Positions 53,448 through 63,729 of a DNA stretch of 64,000 bases are shown here, piece after piece. The first letter of the stretch is position 1, and every line of letters begins with the position of its first letter. Source of the stretch: Limnephilus marmoratus. Its lineage: Eukaryota; Arthropoda; Insecta; Trichoptera; Limnephilidae. The stretch lies in contig OU862928.1 in NCBI GenBank assembly GCA_917880885.1, positions 38,366,962 to 38,430,961 of the forward strand, written 5' to 3'. A program made the position numbers and the translations under genes. A model generated the notes under the pieces. That model was given only the letters and a program-made list of their open reading frames with translations, had not been told where the DNA came from and ran no database searches.

Positions 53448-53760
53448 TAATGACCACTAGCAGAGTGGTAAGCATCTTGGCTCAGAACCCAGAGATTAGA
53501 GGCTTGAAACCCAGCTTTATTAAGGTTATCGCACGCATATCAGCTCGGCATCTGATCAGTATCACCTCACCGTCAACACAAACATCACCGTAGCGGCTCA
53601 GCACATTTGAGGTACGGATGGGTGACAGCTTGTTGGGCTTATACCATCTCTTGGGGAATGCCATCTTAAACCGTGTGTCATTACCGCGATGATGATGTGA
53701 TGTAAATGCGATAACTGCGAGTTGACCATGAACCAGATGCTGTTCGCTCACCTGTTCTGA
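53448..53760 (+). repeat. Second tRNA-headed SINE type
   Basis: A-box TAGCAGAGTGG (53457-53467) and B-box-like GGCTTGAAACCC (about 53502-53513), 35 bp apart as in tRNA genes. The body is AAGGTTATCGCACGCATATC, and CGATGATGATGTGATGTAAA lies near the end. No poly(A). It differs from both other SINE types in the window. Confidence 0.6.
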
Positions 53761-54345
53761 GGCGAGGCAAAACTGTTACGATGCCGATTATAGTATGCGT
53801 TGCAATATAGATTTTTATGCAAAGAATTCTGAACGGTTCGAGGTGAGGCGATGCTGATTGAGTTTCAAGCTAATATGTGTGTGATATAGAAATGGGTAAG
53901 TTCTGCATTTTCCTTTTAAAAGAACTTGAGTTCTAGGAGCAGGTCCCGGTTCGAGTTCTTGGGTGCGTACTGGGTGCTGTTGCGGCTACCGGGACGCAAG
54001 GTCTCGCCTGGAGCCGGAACCCGCAAAAGAACCTAAACTTGGGACCCGCTCCCGAATCGCCAGTGGCTCGGACCGCGAACACGGGTTTGGGTCTGAGTCC
54101 TGGACCAGGTTCTCTGGAAGTAGTTGATTTGAAAGAGGTGTAGGAATAGGATCCACTTCCCGCGATCAACCCAAGTTCAAGAGCCCACTCCAGCAGAACC
54201 TACACATTGCTAGTGCGATAACCTTTAGTCCTGATATCGTTTTTGAGTTAATGAAAGACCAGAGGGGGAGAAATTTGATTTTATGTGAAGAGAAATAAAG
54301 ATAAATCATAAAATAAATTTATTTTAAACATCCAAATCACAAATA
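53761..54345. other. GC-richer spacer
   Basis: 53935-54165 has repeated GGACC/GGAACC words (GGGACCCGCTCCCGAATC, GGTTCGAGTTCTTGGGTGC). It is open on the minus strand but without family features. Confidence 0.4.
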
Positions 54346-54609
54346 TTATTCGAATTTACTCTTCTTGCTCTTTTGTGACTTTCTGTTGGGTGCTCGCACT
54401 CTCTTCTTGCCGGCGGGGGACCCGGCCTCCTTCTTGCCACCCGGAGACTTGTCACGCTTGTCGCCCTCCTTGTTCTTGTTTCCGGAGCTCTTGCCTGTCT
54501 TGATTTCCTTCTTTTGCTGTTTGGCGTCGTAGCGCATCCTCTTGGCGCCCTTGCTGGAGATGTCAGTGAGATCGCCTACAATTGAGCCACCAGCTAGCAG
54601 CCTTTTCTT
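54346..54609 (-). CDS. Lysine-rich last exon of an unrecognised gene
   Basis: On the minus strand, acceptor GTATTTAG is followed from about 54619 by HCCKKRLLAGGSIVGDLTDI, SSKGAKRMRYDAKQQKKEIK, and a run of K, S, G and E residues with PGGKKEAGSPAGKKRVRAPN, ending KKSKFE and TAA at 54346. The strongly basic tail resembles C-termini of nucleolar or ribosome-assembly proteins. I could not place it in a family. The preceding exon is unknown; a minus-strand donor at about 55162 (TTTGTAAG|GTAACT) after ENICK would be in phase. AATAAA-type signals lie at 54302-54318. Confidence 0.55.
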   Translation of the reverse strand, partial: KKRLLAGGSIVGDLTDISSKGAKRMRYDAKQQKKEIKTGKSSGNKNKEGDKRDKSPGGKKEAGSPAGKKRVRAPNRKSQKSKKSKFE

Positions 54610-54619
54610 GCAACAGTGC

Positions 54620-55200
54620 TAAATACATCTCTAAATGTCGACTTCAAAATGACAATGTCGGCATTGAAACCTGAAAGTTACCAACAGATTTAGCTATAAA
54701 AGATCATTGCACGTACAATATCGCTCGCCGTTGCCATACATACCTAAGGAGATAGCTGAACGTTTGAAATAGAGGAAACAAAAATTGTTACTAATGTTAA
54801 AATATAATCATAACATTAGTAACATTTATTGTAATTTTTGCAGATTTTTGACTGATTCCTACAAAAACCATTGTTTTTATTAAGAATTTAAACTTATAGC
54901 TGGTTTAGCGGCGACCCCAAGCCTCACGATAAGCCCATTAAAATGATAATTTTTCGACAAACACCACTTTTTGCAGATTTTTTGATTGATTCCTGTAAAT
55001 ACCGTAGTTTTTAGTAAGAATCCTTAATTTTAGTCGATTGGGAGTAAAAGGGCTCAAGAAAACGACTAGTAAAGTTCGACCTCAAGACTTACTGTAGTGT
55101 ATTTGAAACTAATTCAAAGATACTTCTCGTGATAAATAAAAAGGTTACGTTAATATAGTTACCTTACAAATATTTTCGAAATTCGTGTGCATCTCAGGCT
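54620..55200. other. Probable intronic or spacer sequence
   Basis: Contains TTTTTGCAGATTTTTGACTG twice in diverged form (about 54836 and 54972). A stretch at 55160-55200 (AATTCGTGTGCATCTCAGGC) returns at 60565-60590. Confidence 0.4.
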
Positions 55201-55217
55201 TCGGAGCTTTACGGGAG

Positions 55218-55495
55218 GGCACCGCGTAGTAAGGACTCGGACGTTCAACAGTCTGAATAATCCATTCCGTATATATTGTATGAACACCTTTTACACGTGC
55301 TTTTAATCAGATGCGTATCGCATGACGATGTAAGTATCCCTACAATAATGCAAGTGTTCATTGCCTGCGGGCACCGCGTAGTAAGGACTCGGACTTTCAA
55401 CAGTCTGAATAGTCCGTTCCATACATTGTATGAATACCCTTTGCATATGCTTTTGAACAGATGCGTACCGCGTAACATGCTTTGGACACGATGGT
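55218..55495 (+). repeat. Tandem duplication, period 152 bp
   Basis: GGCACCGCGTAGTAAGGACT, CGGACGTTCAACAGTCTGAA and TTGTATGAACACC at 55218-55330 recur at 55370-55490 with about 10 percent change. Non-coding; small ORFs on both strands are chance. Confidence 0.85.
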
Positions 55496-55499
55496 TGTA

Positions 55500-56311
55500 A
55501 GTCAACTAAATTCGTAAAATATTGAATTTGATGGGCCCCCTCCAAATCCGTTGAACCAATTTAATCGCTTATTGTCTCATCTATGTATGTTCAATGTAAA
55601 AATGATGATTTTAAAGCCTTATAATTTGTTAATTGTTTTTGTGTTTAATTCGTAGAACTCCATTTTAATTTTTAGAAATTTAATTAAAATTAAATTCGAT
55701 AATGTTATTATTTTACACAGTTTGAAAATGACCTTACAAGTCGAAACAGCTGTAACTAAAACACTAACCAAAAAACTTGCAGAACTCGATAATAACATTA
55801 TCGAATTTAACCTTATAATTTGCCCAAGAAAATAATGGTGACCGGCCAACTCAGAATGAAACCAACTCAGAACCACCTCAGAAAGGTCATGAAGAGTGAC
55901 GATAAAAAAATATTAAAAATTGGTTAAATAGGTTACGTCGGGTTAGGGTTAACGGCTATTTTTAAATTATTTTTCATAGCTTTTAATGACTTTTCAAAGA
56001 GTTGTTGAGTTGATTTGATTCTGAGTTGGCATGGAACCGAAAATGATATAAGTAAGTACTTTTTTAAAGATTTTTCGACGAATTCTTATAAAGAGAAAGT
56101 TTTTAGTAATAATCCGATATTTCAGTCGGATCAGCGGCAAAAAGGCCTGGAAAAACGGCATTTAAATTTCAACCCCAAACCTTTCGCCAACAAAAATTAC
56201 GATTTTTTCACAAATAAGTACTGTTTTTTGCAAATGTTTTAAGCTGGGAACATACTAGGCCCACGCAACGCTACGCGACGTAGGTAGACGTCATCATTTC
56301 CATATCTGGAC
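55500..56311. other. Spacer with inverted pair
   Basis: AAATTCGATAATGTTATTAT (55690) and TAATAACATTATCGAATTT (55790) are inverse partners about 100 bp apart. At 56249 GGAACATACTAGGCCCACGC, AACGCTACGCGACG resembles the TIR of the Harbinger-like element at 58839. Confidence 0.45.
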
Positions 56312-57794
56312 TAGCGATGGGAAATATCGATGGAATATCGATATTGTATCGATCTTTTTCACCATCGATGCATTTCAATACATTGTCATAGACAAATCGA
56401 TTCTTGAACAATCGATTCTTGCATCGATGTCAAATCGATTAATTCTGACCAATCACAACGCTTCTCTCACATCGATTATTTCTGACGAATCACAGCGCTG
56501 GATTTACATCGATCCATCGTATCGATTCACAATCCGATATAATCGTTTGAAATGTCATCGTAAGAAGAATCGATTCTCGCTTATCGATGTCTATGTTCAT
56601 ATCGAATACAGTTCGATACAATCGTTTTGAAATGTCATCGAAATGGAATCGATTCTCGCTTATCGATGTCAATATTCATTCGAATGCACAGTCCGATATA
56701 ATCGTTTTGAAATGTCATTGAAAATGAGTGATACAATCGTTTTACAACTGTCAGAATTCATTAGTAAACGCAAATCGATTCTAGATCTGAGAGGTTGTAT
56801 TCAAGATACGTCAAAATATCTCAAATTGTGATAAAGCGTGTTGATGTTATCATCATCCAGCTTTGTTGTAAATGATGAATTAATACTTTTAGGTAACGAT
56901 CTACGTTTCCAGTTTTAGTTTATGTAAGATTGCCATGGTGACTGTTTTTCTCAATTTAAAGTTTATGTATTATTACTTATGTTATTTTAAGGTTATGTAT
57001 CATCTAGGGTAGTAAGTGTTGGTCGTAGTATTCAAACGTGAAACGATTGTAAACGACGAAATATTACTTTTAGGTTATGATTTACGATTCCAGTACGTGT
57101 TAAAGATCGACATGGTGATTATTTTTCGTAAGTAGGTAGATAGGTTATTTTGAGTAATTTATCGATTTGTTTAGTGTATGTTTGATTTATTGTAAATGAA
57201 CAACCGATATCTCTAATTTCATCGAGTACTAACTAGTACCTCAAAATATTTTGTGTGCCTATAAAATATTTACGGTTTGTTCTAAAAAGTGTTATCAGCG
57301 CTAGAATTAGACACTTCTGTTCAAAGATATCATTATTCAATAAACACCGATTGCAAAAAAACAGTTTGTTTACTGTTTTAATGTATAAGTTTCCTACAAT
57401 CTAAATGTCATTTTGAGATTAATCATGTAATGACGCATAGCAGAATTTTGGAAACATCTATAAAATTACATTATCTATAAGAATACGGCTCTTATGAAAC
57501 AGTTTCAAGGTCGGGCCAGACCATAGATTATAGATAGTAAAGTATTATTGTAAATTATAGAAAATAATGTTGCTTGTAAAGAAATCATTGCCAGCAATGA
57601 AAAATCTACGTTGCCATACCGATGTACCATGCTTTGCCCGTGAACACCCCCCCTGCGGCGAGAAAAAATACTGTCTTTGACCGCAGCTATTGCTCCTGAA
57701 CTCCTAGCGATTAATCGATTAATCATTCGATCATTTTTATGTATCGATACAAAAATATCGATTATGTAAATTTATCGATTATTTCCATCACTAT
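56312..57794. mobile_element. hAT-like element with dense ATCGAT motifs
   Basis: Left end TAGCGATGGGAAATATCGAT. The right end inverse reads TAGTGATGGAAATAATCGAT. Between 56326 and 56790 the word ATCGAT occurs more than a dozen times. The organisation matches 40114-41817 (TAGGGATG... TATCGAT). No exact 8-bp duplication seen and no transposase, so the limits are tentative. Confidence 0.5.
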
Positions 57795-58838
57795 GATATA
57801 CCTTTAGGTATTTTAATGTCAAAAATTTACGGAACTGAACAAATGGATACCTAGCTTAGGAGTTAGCGGTAGACACAAGGAGCTTAAACTAGCGGCGAAC
57901 ACAAGGAGCGGCGAACGCAAAGCGGGACCGCAATAAAAATTGGAAAGCCAGGATATTGTCGGCAGGGACAAACAAAATAGTAAAATAAAACCCAATATCG
58001 CCGAACCGAGCGAGGGGCCATAAACCTTTTCGTTTAACACTCGATGCCGCCCGCCGCCGCCGATGGAAATAATTCCGAAGATGTACGCCAGGGATTAAAA
58101 AATTTCACCACAATAGTCAGTCACCATTTACCCGGCTAGGGGGGTAGTACTCCACTCCGCCAACGGAGTGTCCCGCGATTTGCAACCCGGCCAGGGCTTG
58201 CAAACGCTCTCCGAACTACACGCGACCCCCGCGCAATTTCCCGACCAGGGAAATTAAGACACGCTCGCGGATTCAACCAGGAACCGCCGATACATTCGCG
58301 AACTTCCGCCAGGAAGTCCAACCAAGTGACCGCGAAAATTCCGACCAAGGATTTGTGCAAGTTCCACTTTGCACAAATTTTCACTTCAAAGAACTTTCGC
58401 AACTTCCTATCTGTGCAATAAAAAGTGAAAGATATAGATAACTAAGTTTAAAGTGCCTAGTGACTGTATGCGTACGCGGAGACTCCATCATCAGCATCCA
58501 AAGGGAAGTGACTGAACATTTTAATTATATTAACCACCGAAGTGATTCGATTTTGAACAATTGCACAAAGACTTTACCGTAGAATTAAGCAAACAGACTT
58601 TCTAATTTTAAGGCTAATTAATTAAGTAGTTTTAAGACTAACACTAGATTAATAATTAATACCTGCCTTTTGTGTCTACTAGAATAAATGTCTCGTTTCT
58701 TAAACCAGTAGCTTTTTAATTTGTTCCTCCTTAATTTTAAGATTATAGTTTTAATTTGACCCCGCCATAAGGCGCGGGTGTATCAACTAATCTGGACTAC
58801 TTACCATCCTTACATTTTCTATGGAAACAGGTGCTTTA
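57795..58838. other. GC-rich island, unassigned
   Basis: 58045-58440 is much richer in GC than its surroundings (CCGCCCGCCGCCGCCGATGG; repeated CCAGGAA and CCGACCAGGG words). It might be an LTR or a promoter island. AATAAATG at 58684. No ORF of known type. Confidence 0.4.
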
Positions 58839-59041
58839 GAATCACACTAGCCCCACGCAACGCAAACCGACGCTCCCTACGCTACGCGGATCTGCCGCAG
58901 CCAGATCGGCGTGGGCCATGTGGAAGGTGGAGGGGGTATACGCCTACTACGAGATGATTTTACATCTTTTTGGTGTTATCTGAGCATCTAACGTTGTTTC
59001 GCTATATCTATGGTTGTTTTTTTGACAGATATTATTCAAAA

Positions 59042-59170
59042 ATGGATGACGAACAGTTTATTGAAGCTTATAGACGGCACGGAGTTATTTATAAAATCAA
59101 ATTACAGGATTATAGAGATTCTGCATACGCAGTGCAACTTAGGAAGAAATTTCAGCCATTCATGGCATGA
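59042..59170 (+). pseudogene. MADF-domain stump (42 aa)
   Basis: MDDEQFIEAYRRHGVIYKIK, then DYRDSAYAVQLRKKF and a stop. The order acidic-helix, IY, DYRD, then a helix is that of the first half of MADF (D-x-x-L-I-x-x-V, L-Y/W, Y-K-D). The W-x-x-I and later helices are lacking. It converges with the transposase stump at 59204. Confidence 0.65.
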
Positions 59171-59203
59171 TTTTCAATATTATACCCCTATAATGAATGT
59201 CAA

Positions 59204-59536
59204 TCAAAAATCAAACTTTAGACACACTGCCAGTCTTTCTCTGATCCCAATTGACTTTCGAATACGTGTGTTTTCTTTTTTTATGTCATATTCAATTATG
59301 CTGTGAAGCTCTTCAAATACCACTTTACTCATACGGAAGTACATGAAGAATCGTCCGTCATCAGATTCTAGTTCCTTTACTAAAGTATGGAACTCTCCAA
59401 ACATTTGTCTTTGTTTGTTAATGTTGTGGACCCAAATACTTCTCACTTTTTTCTTTTTACGAGAATATTGATTTAATAATAATAATCGTAGCAAATCATC
59501 TTCAAATTCACTTTCAAGATATGGCAAAGCTGTCAT
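59204..59536 (-). pseudogene. Harbinger transposase N-terminal fragment (110 aa)
   Basis: Minus-strand ATG at 59536. It contains SIWVHNINKQRQMFGEFHTL, then VKELESDDGRFFMYFRMS, FEELHSIIEYDI and IRERLAVCLKF. These are hallmarks of the HARBI1-like N-terminus (R-x-x-W-V-H-x-x-N-x-x-R, G-E-F, F-F-x-Y-F-R-M-S, E-R-L-A). The DDE catalytic domain should follow but is missing, so it cannot be active. Confidence 0.85.
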
Positions 59537-59716
59537 CTGCTGAGAAGAGAATCACATAAACATAACCTAAAAAATAAATGTCAAATGTGTCAAATCAAAC
59601 GCGCCTGCGCACAACCAGATACCCCTTGTCACGTGGTCACAGCGACGCGTACGTACGTCGGCCAGTGTGAACGGGACAGGAACGTTGCATCGCGTTGCGT
59701 ATGCTCAGTATGATCC

Positions 59717-60134
59717 TTGCTTTATTGGTTCCATCTCCGGTGTTCCAGTGACAGAAAGTCACCGGGACAAAATAAACGGAACGGGAATATTAACCATCTC
59801 TACTGACAACTGACATCTGACAGCGGAGCAGACATTCTGCTTTTGTGGTTAGAATGTTGAACGTAACCTTGTAAATAAGGACTTCGGCGCGACTAGTGTT
59901 TTTACCAGTGGTATTTTGAGAGTACACAAACCGGAATGAAAATATAATCTAGAAGTTTCTAGAACATAATTCATATTTCGTTTACAATTTGCTTTTTAAA
60001 TTTAATCGCCAGCCTATCTTACGCATCACTTTACTAAGTTTATTCGTCGGATAAGGTTCACTGCAGTGCTTGGTTTTTGCGTTTCTTCAGTTTCTTGTTA
60101 AATTATTGTGAAATAGTTAGTTTTTATTGTGAAA
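59717..60134 (+). promoter_or_regulatory. Putative promoter and 5' UTR with a perfect three-pentamer HSE
   Basis: TAGAAGTTTCTAGAAC at 59951-59966 reads GAAgtTTCtaGAA, a perfect heat-shock element about 170 bp upstream of the ATG at 60135. The surrounding sequence is not an obvious repeat. No TATA box seen. Whether it controls the downstream exon is inferred. Confidence 0.4.
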
Positions 60135-60224
60135 ATGCCTTCTTCGAAGATTATTGTCAATACAGGCAACGTATTGAATTTGATTGAAATAAAACAAAAA
60201 GCCGGACAGAATGTCACGGAGGAG
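60135..60224 (+). CDS. Candidate first coding exon, unknown gene (30 codons)
   Basis: ATG at 60135 in good context (TGTGAAAATGC) opens MPSSKIIVNTGNVLNLIEIK, then QKAGQNVTEE, and meets donor GAGGAG|GTTAGT at 60225 in phase 0. The composition is protein-like and unlike neighbouring repeats. The next exon must lie beyond about 60225, and none is clear within the window. Function unknown. A heat-shock-like element sits about 170 bp upstream. Confidence 0.5.
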
Positions 60225-60768
60225 GTTAGTAAAAATATATTTATTATTAATAGACATGTAATATGTTCTGTAAATTTAATTTAGCAGAATTCCTTACAAA
60301 AACTGCTGTATCATGTTTTCTGTTAACTTTGGTAAACTTTCTCGATGACTGGACACTCTAAATACGAATATATTTTTAGAAAAAAACCTTTCCATTCGCC
60401 CCCTTCAGGACAACTGTTTTATTTCAGAGGATCAAAACATTTCCGCTTTACAATAAATCCAAATTAATGGATATTTCTGAACAAATCCGAAAACTAAAAA
60501 CTGTTTTAGAAAGGTGATAAAATCATAGAGATATACATTAGAGGTGCTACGCCTTACAAAAAATTCCGAGATTCGTGTTCATCTCAGGCATGCAGAGGGG
60601 TGGGTGAGGGGAAGTTCGACAGTTTCCGTCTTCTGCCGAAAGAAAGCATATGGCACGAAAGCGATATCAAGCAGGGGTTTACAGACTTTTCAAGTAGAGA
60701 GCCGCATACGACGACGTCAAAGTTCATAACTTATATTATTCAACATAGTTATTTTTTACAGTTGCAAT
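60225..60768. other. Probable intron or spacer
   Basis: 60565-60590 (ATTCGTGTTCATCTCAGGCA) duplicates 55178-55198. 60380-60420 (TTTTTAGAAAAAAACC, ATTCGCC, GGACAACTG) resembles an arm of the fold-back family. No exon recognised. Confidence 0.4.
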
Positions 60769-61284
60769 TAGAGATGAAACGGATAGTTGTTTGGCCGGAT
60801 ACCAGATATCCAGCGAGCTGCGAGGCCGGATGGCTGGATATCCGGCGGCCGGATATTCGGCCCATTGTCTCGTTGCATGTCGTGACGAGTTTAGCGCCGC
60901 ACAAGTGCGGCGAACGCGATCAGATCAATTCAGGCAGTTTCGGATGCCATCGTGAGTATTCGTGGGTGATCGCGTGAGTGTGTGATTGAATAGCGAAAAA
61001 AGTTTTTAGTTTAGATATTTACTATTTATGTATTTATCATTAGAGTGAATATCTCAGAAGAAAATTTTAGTTTTTTGGAAGGCCTTAGTGCTTTTTTGTA
61101 ACCTTTTCAACGTTAAATAAAAGCTGTCATAATTGTAAGCCATTTTATTGATATTTACCTCACAAGATTAATGCATTGCATTTTATTATAGGAAATTGTT
61201 GTAGTTTTTGAATATCCGGTATCCGGCCGGATAGTAAATTTAGGCCGGATACCGGATAGTTACCGGATATCCGTTTCATCTCTA
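60769..61284. mobile_element. hAT MITE (516 bp) with 8-bp TSD
   Basis: TIRs TAGAGATGAAACGGATA at left and the inverse ending TATCCGTTTCATCTCTA at 61284. The duplication GTTGCAAT (60761-60768, 61285-61292) is exact. Both subterminal regions are packed with CCGGATA words (GGCCGGATACC, CCGGATATCC), likely transposase-binding repeats. No ORF of hAT type. Confidence 0.93.
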
Positions 61285-61372
61285 GTTGCAATGCATATTT
61301 TTTGTAAACTTTCGAAATCATTGGTCACGCTTTTTATAAATATTTTTTAGAAATATCTTTAGATGCACCTTA

Positions 61373-61540
61373 GGGAACGTACCCATACTACGTGACACGT
61401 TTGGGGGGGGGGGGGGTCTTCACAATGTCACGCTCCATACAAATGAGCGGCGGGTTGCTTAGGATTTTGGTCACCGGGGGGGGGGGGGGGGGGGGGTTAA
61501 AAATTGCAAAAAGTTGGTCACGTAGTATGGGTACGTTCCC
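61373..61540. mobile_element. Harbinger MITE (168 bp) with TTA duplication
   Basis: TIRs GGGAACGTACCCATACTACG, TGAC at 61373 and the exact inverse ending ACGTTCCC at 61540. TTA flanks at 61370-61372 and 61541-61543, as expected for PIF/Harbinger. It contains runs of 15 and about 22 G. Confidence 0.92.
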
Positions 61541-61871
61541 TTACTTACCATAAAAGACAACTAGGGTAAAGTTCGGTTTAGGGGCGGCATTCCTAGATAA
61601 TAAAACTAGTTATTTTTATACTAATTATGGGCCGGAAAATCCGAATCTGAAAGAATTAGGAGTCGGCAAGCAATATTAACTGAATTACACGACTTTAAAA
61701 TTTTCTATACACACACAGGAAAACAAGCCATTTTGAACGCATTCTGACACTACAAGTCATAGAAAAACAAGAAAGATGTTACACCACATAAAATTAAGTG
61801 TTGCCATTAAGCAATAATATCAATAACTAATTTAAGTAATTATTTTTTATAAATTTTACTCACTTTTGTAT

Positions 61872-62470
61872 CACAAACCATGTTACATAAACCTAGCGTA
61901 GCCGCTAAACTACTTGAAAACTGGGATGTTTTCTTGCCTTGACGCGAGTAGGCGCTATGAAGGGGGCACTTTCTTTTCTATCACAAACTATGTTACACAA
62001 ACCCAGCGTAGCCGCTAAACTACTTGAAAACTGGGATGTTTTCTTGCCTTGACGCGAGTAGGCGGTATAAAGGGGCACAAACCATGTTACACAAACCTAG
62101 CGTAGCCGCTAAACTACTTGAAAACTGGGATGTTTTCTTGCCTTGACGCGAGTAGGCGGTATAAAGGGGCACAAACCATGTTACACAAACCTAGCGTAGC
62201 CGCTAAACTACTTGAAAACTGGGATGTTTTCTTGCCTTGACGCGAGTAGGCGGTATAAAGGGGCACAAACCATGTTACACAAACCTAGCGTAGCCGCTAA
62301 ACTACTTGAAAACTGGGATGTTTTCTTGCCTTGACGCGAGCAGGCGGTATAAAGGGGCACAAACCATGTTACACAAACCTAGCGTAGCCGCTAAACTACT
62401 TGAAAACTGGGATGTTTTCTTGCCTTGACGCGAGCAGGCGGTATAAAGGGGCACAAACCATGTTACACAA
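61872..62470 (+). repeat. 94-bp tandem repeat array
   Basis: Units start CACAAACCATGTTACACAAA at 61872, 61982, 62076, 62170, 62264, 62358 and 62452 (last partial). The first spacing is 110 bp because it keeps an extra CTTTCTTTTCTATCA. All others are exactly 94 bp. Inner words: CCTAGCGTAGCCGCTAAACT, ACTTGAAAACTGGGATGTTT and TTGACGCGAGTAGGCGGTAT. The units are almost identical. Confidence 0.95.
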
Positions 62471-62880
62471 ACCTAGCGTAGAAGCTATTGGTCTAAGAAT
62501 ACGGCCGTTGAGATAGTCATAATTCATCAGGTTAATGTGTTATGTGATGAATTATCATGTGAGGAAGTATCGTGTCGGAAAGTTTTACGTTATTGATATT
62601 ATTGCTTAATGGCAACACTTAATTTTATGTGGTGTAATAATATCTTTGGTGTTTTTCTATGACTTATAGTGTCAGAATGCGTTCAAAATGGCTTGTTTTC
62701 CTGTGTGTGTATAGAAAATTTTAAAGTCGTGTAATTCAGTTAATATTGCTTGCCGACGCCTTATTCTTTCAGATTCGGATTTTCCGGCCCATAATTAGTA
62801 TATAAAAAAAAAAAATTTATCTAGGACTATCGCCCCTAAACCGAATTTTTTCCGACAACTATTTGCATTCGGGTAGATGG

Positions 62881-63725
62881 AAAATATTGCATTCAAAATT
62901 TCAATTACCAGCATGACATCGCGCCATTTGCAACCGCGAGTTCGGAAAAGAATTGAACTTAGCTCTGCAGTCAGGTATAAAACCATTTAAGTAATTTACA
63001 ATATACTCCACACCGAGCGCGGGGCGCTATTAAGTGTCCCTTGCAACAATGCACGATGCACGTGTTCAAAAGAACATTGGCTGACACCTTTGCGCCACCT
63101 TGTATATTAAGATATCATTTCTGGAGGCCAACTGTCGGGTGATCAACTGTCATGTCACCATTCTCAAAGCATCTTCTCTTACTTCACACGGTGAGAATAA
63201 TCTAATGTTTTCAGATGTTGAAATTCTGGAGTTTTGGGTTTGGAGAGTTCTTTAGACCTCATTTACGCATTATATATGCACAACGACTGTGACATGCACC
63301 AGATGCGATGGTTTAGTGAGATCGTCTCCCGAGGGAGAGCGAATGCTGCCAGTTTAATGGTTGAATGTGCAACAATGCGCTTGTTTTTCACTTCTGAAGT
63401 CTGTCACCGAGTTCGCCACCACTCTTCAGGGGAGGGTCGTGATGGAAGCAGTGTTCTGCCTTCAGTCCTGAAGAGTTTCCTGGACGTGAGTCAATTGAGG
63501 AAGGTTCGTTACTGAGATAATGCATGCGGTTTCACACTAAAGTATGTCCTGAGTCCAGTGGACATGCTTTAGTAGGCCATTCACATAGCTATTTCATTAG
63601 TAAACACATTCCTTGAATGGCTATTCTTTTCATAATTTTTTATTTCTCTCTCTCTCTCTTTGTGTTTCTTGCATCTCTTTTTAGAAAGTTTTTGTCATTT
63701 GATCAAATTATATATAATGTTGTGT
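62881..63725. other. Spacer, one unexplained ORF
   Basis: 63234-63515 is open for 93 codons on plus (MHNDCDMHQMRWFSEIVSRG), but has no ATG at its start, no splice sites of note and no family resemblance. A (TC)n run lies at 63645-63660. Not called as a gene. Confidence 0.4.
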
Positions 63726-63729
63726 AGTT

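Larger units (their letters stand above)
58839..59716. mobile_element. PIF/Harbinger derivative with MADF and transposase stumps
   Basis: Ends GAATCACACTAGCCCCACGC, AACGC at left and (inverse) GGATCATACTGAGCATACGC, AACGC at right, about 878 bp apart. Inside, a MADF stump on plus (59042-59170) converges on a transposase N-terminal stump on minus (59536-59204). 34 bp separate them. The central domains of both genes are gone. Outer CTTTA occurs on both flanks but a strict 3-bp duplication is not certain. Confidence 0.75.
61317..62880. mobile_element. Fold-back element C with an expanded 94-bp core
   Basis: Arms: 61317-61870 against 62575-62880, with GGTCACGCTTTTTATAAATA, TTCGGTTTAGGGGCG, ATTATGGGCCGGAAAATCC, AGGAAAACAAGCCATTTTGA and their inverses (TCAAAATGGCTTGTTTTCCT, GGATTTTCCGGCCCATAAT). 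The centre is a tandem array. A Harbinger MITE (61373-61540) is inserted in the left arm. Shares arm and core words with A (4413) and B (36311). No ORF. Confidence 0.85.

Noticed and set aside
61872..62470. CRISPR-like regular repeats
   Set aside because: Units are directly adjacent 94-bp tandem copies with no unique spacers, inside a eukaryotic fold-back element; no cas genes.
63234..63515. 93-codon plus ORF
   Set aside because: It begins at TTG, has no splice signals of quality and no recognisable motif. Kept only as spacer.
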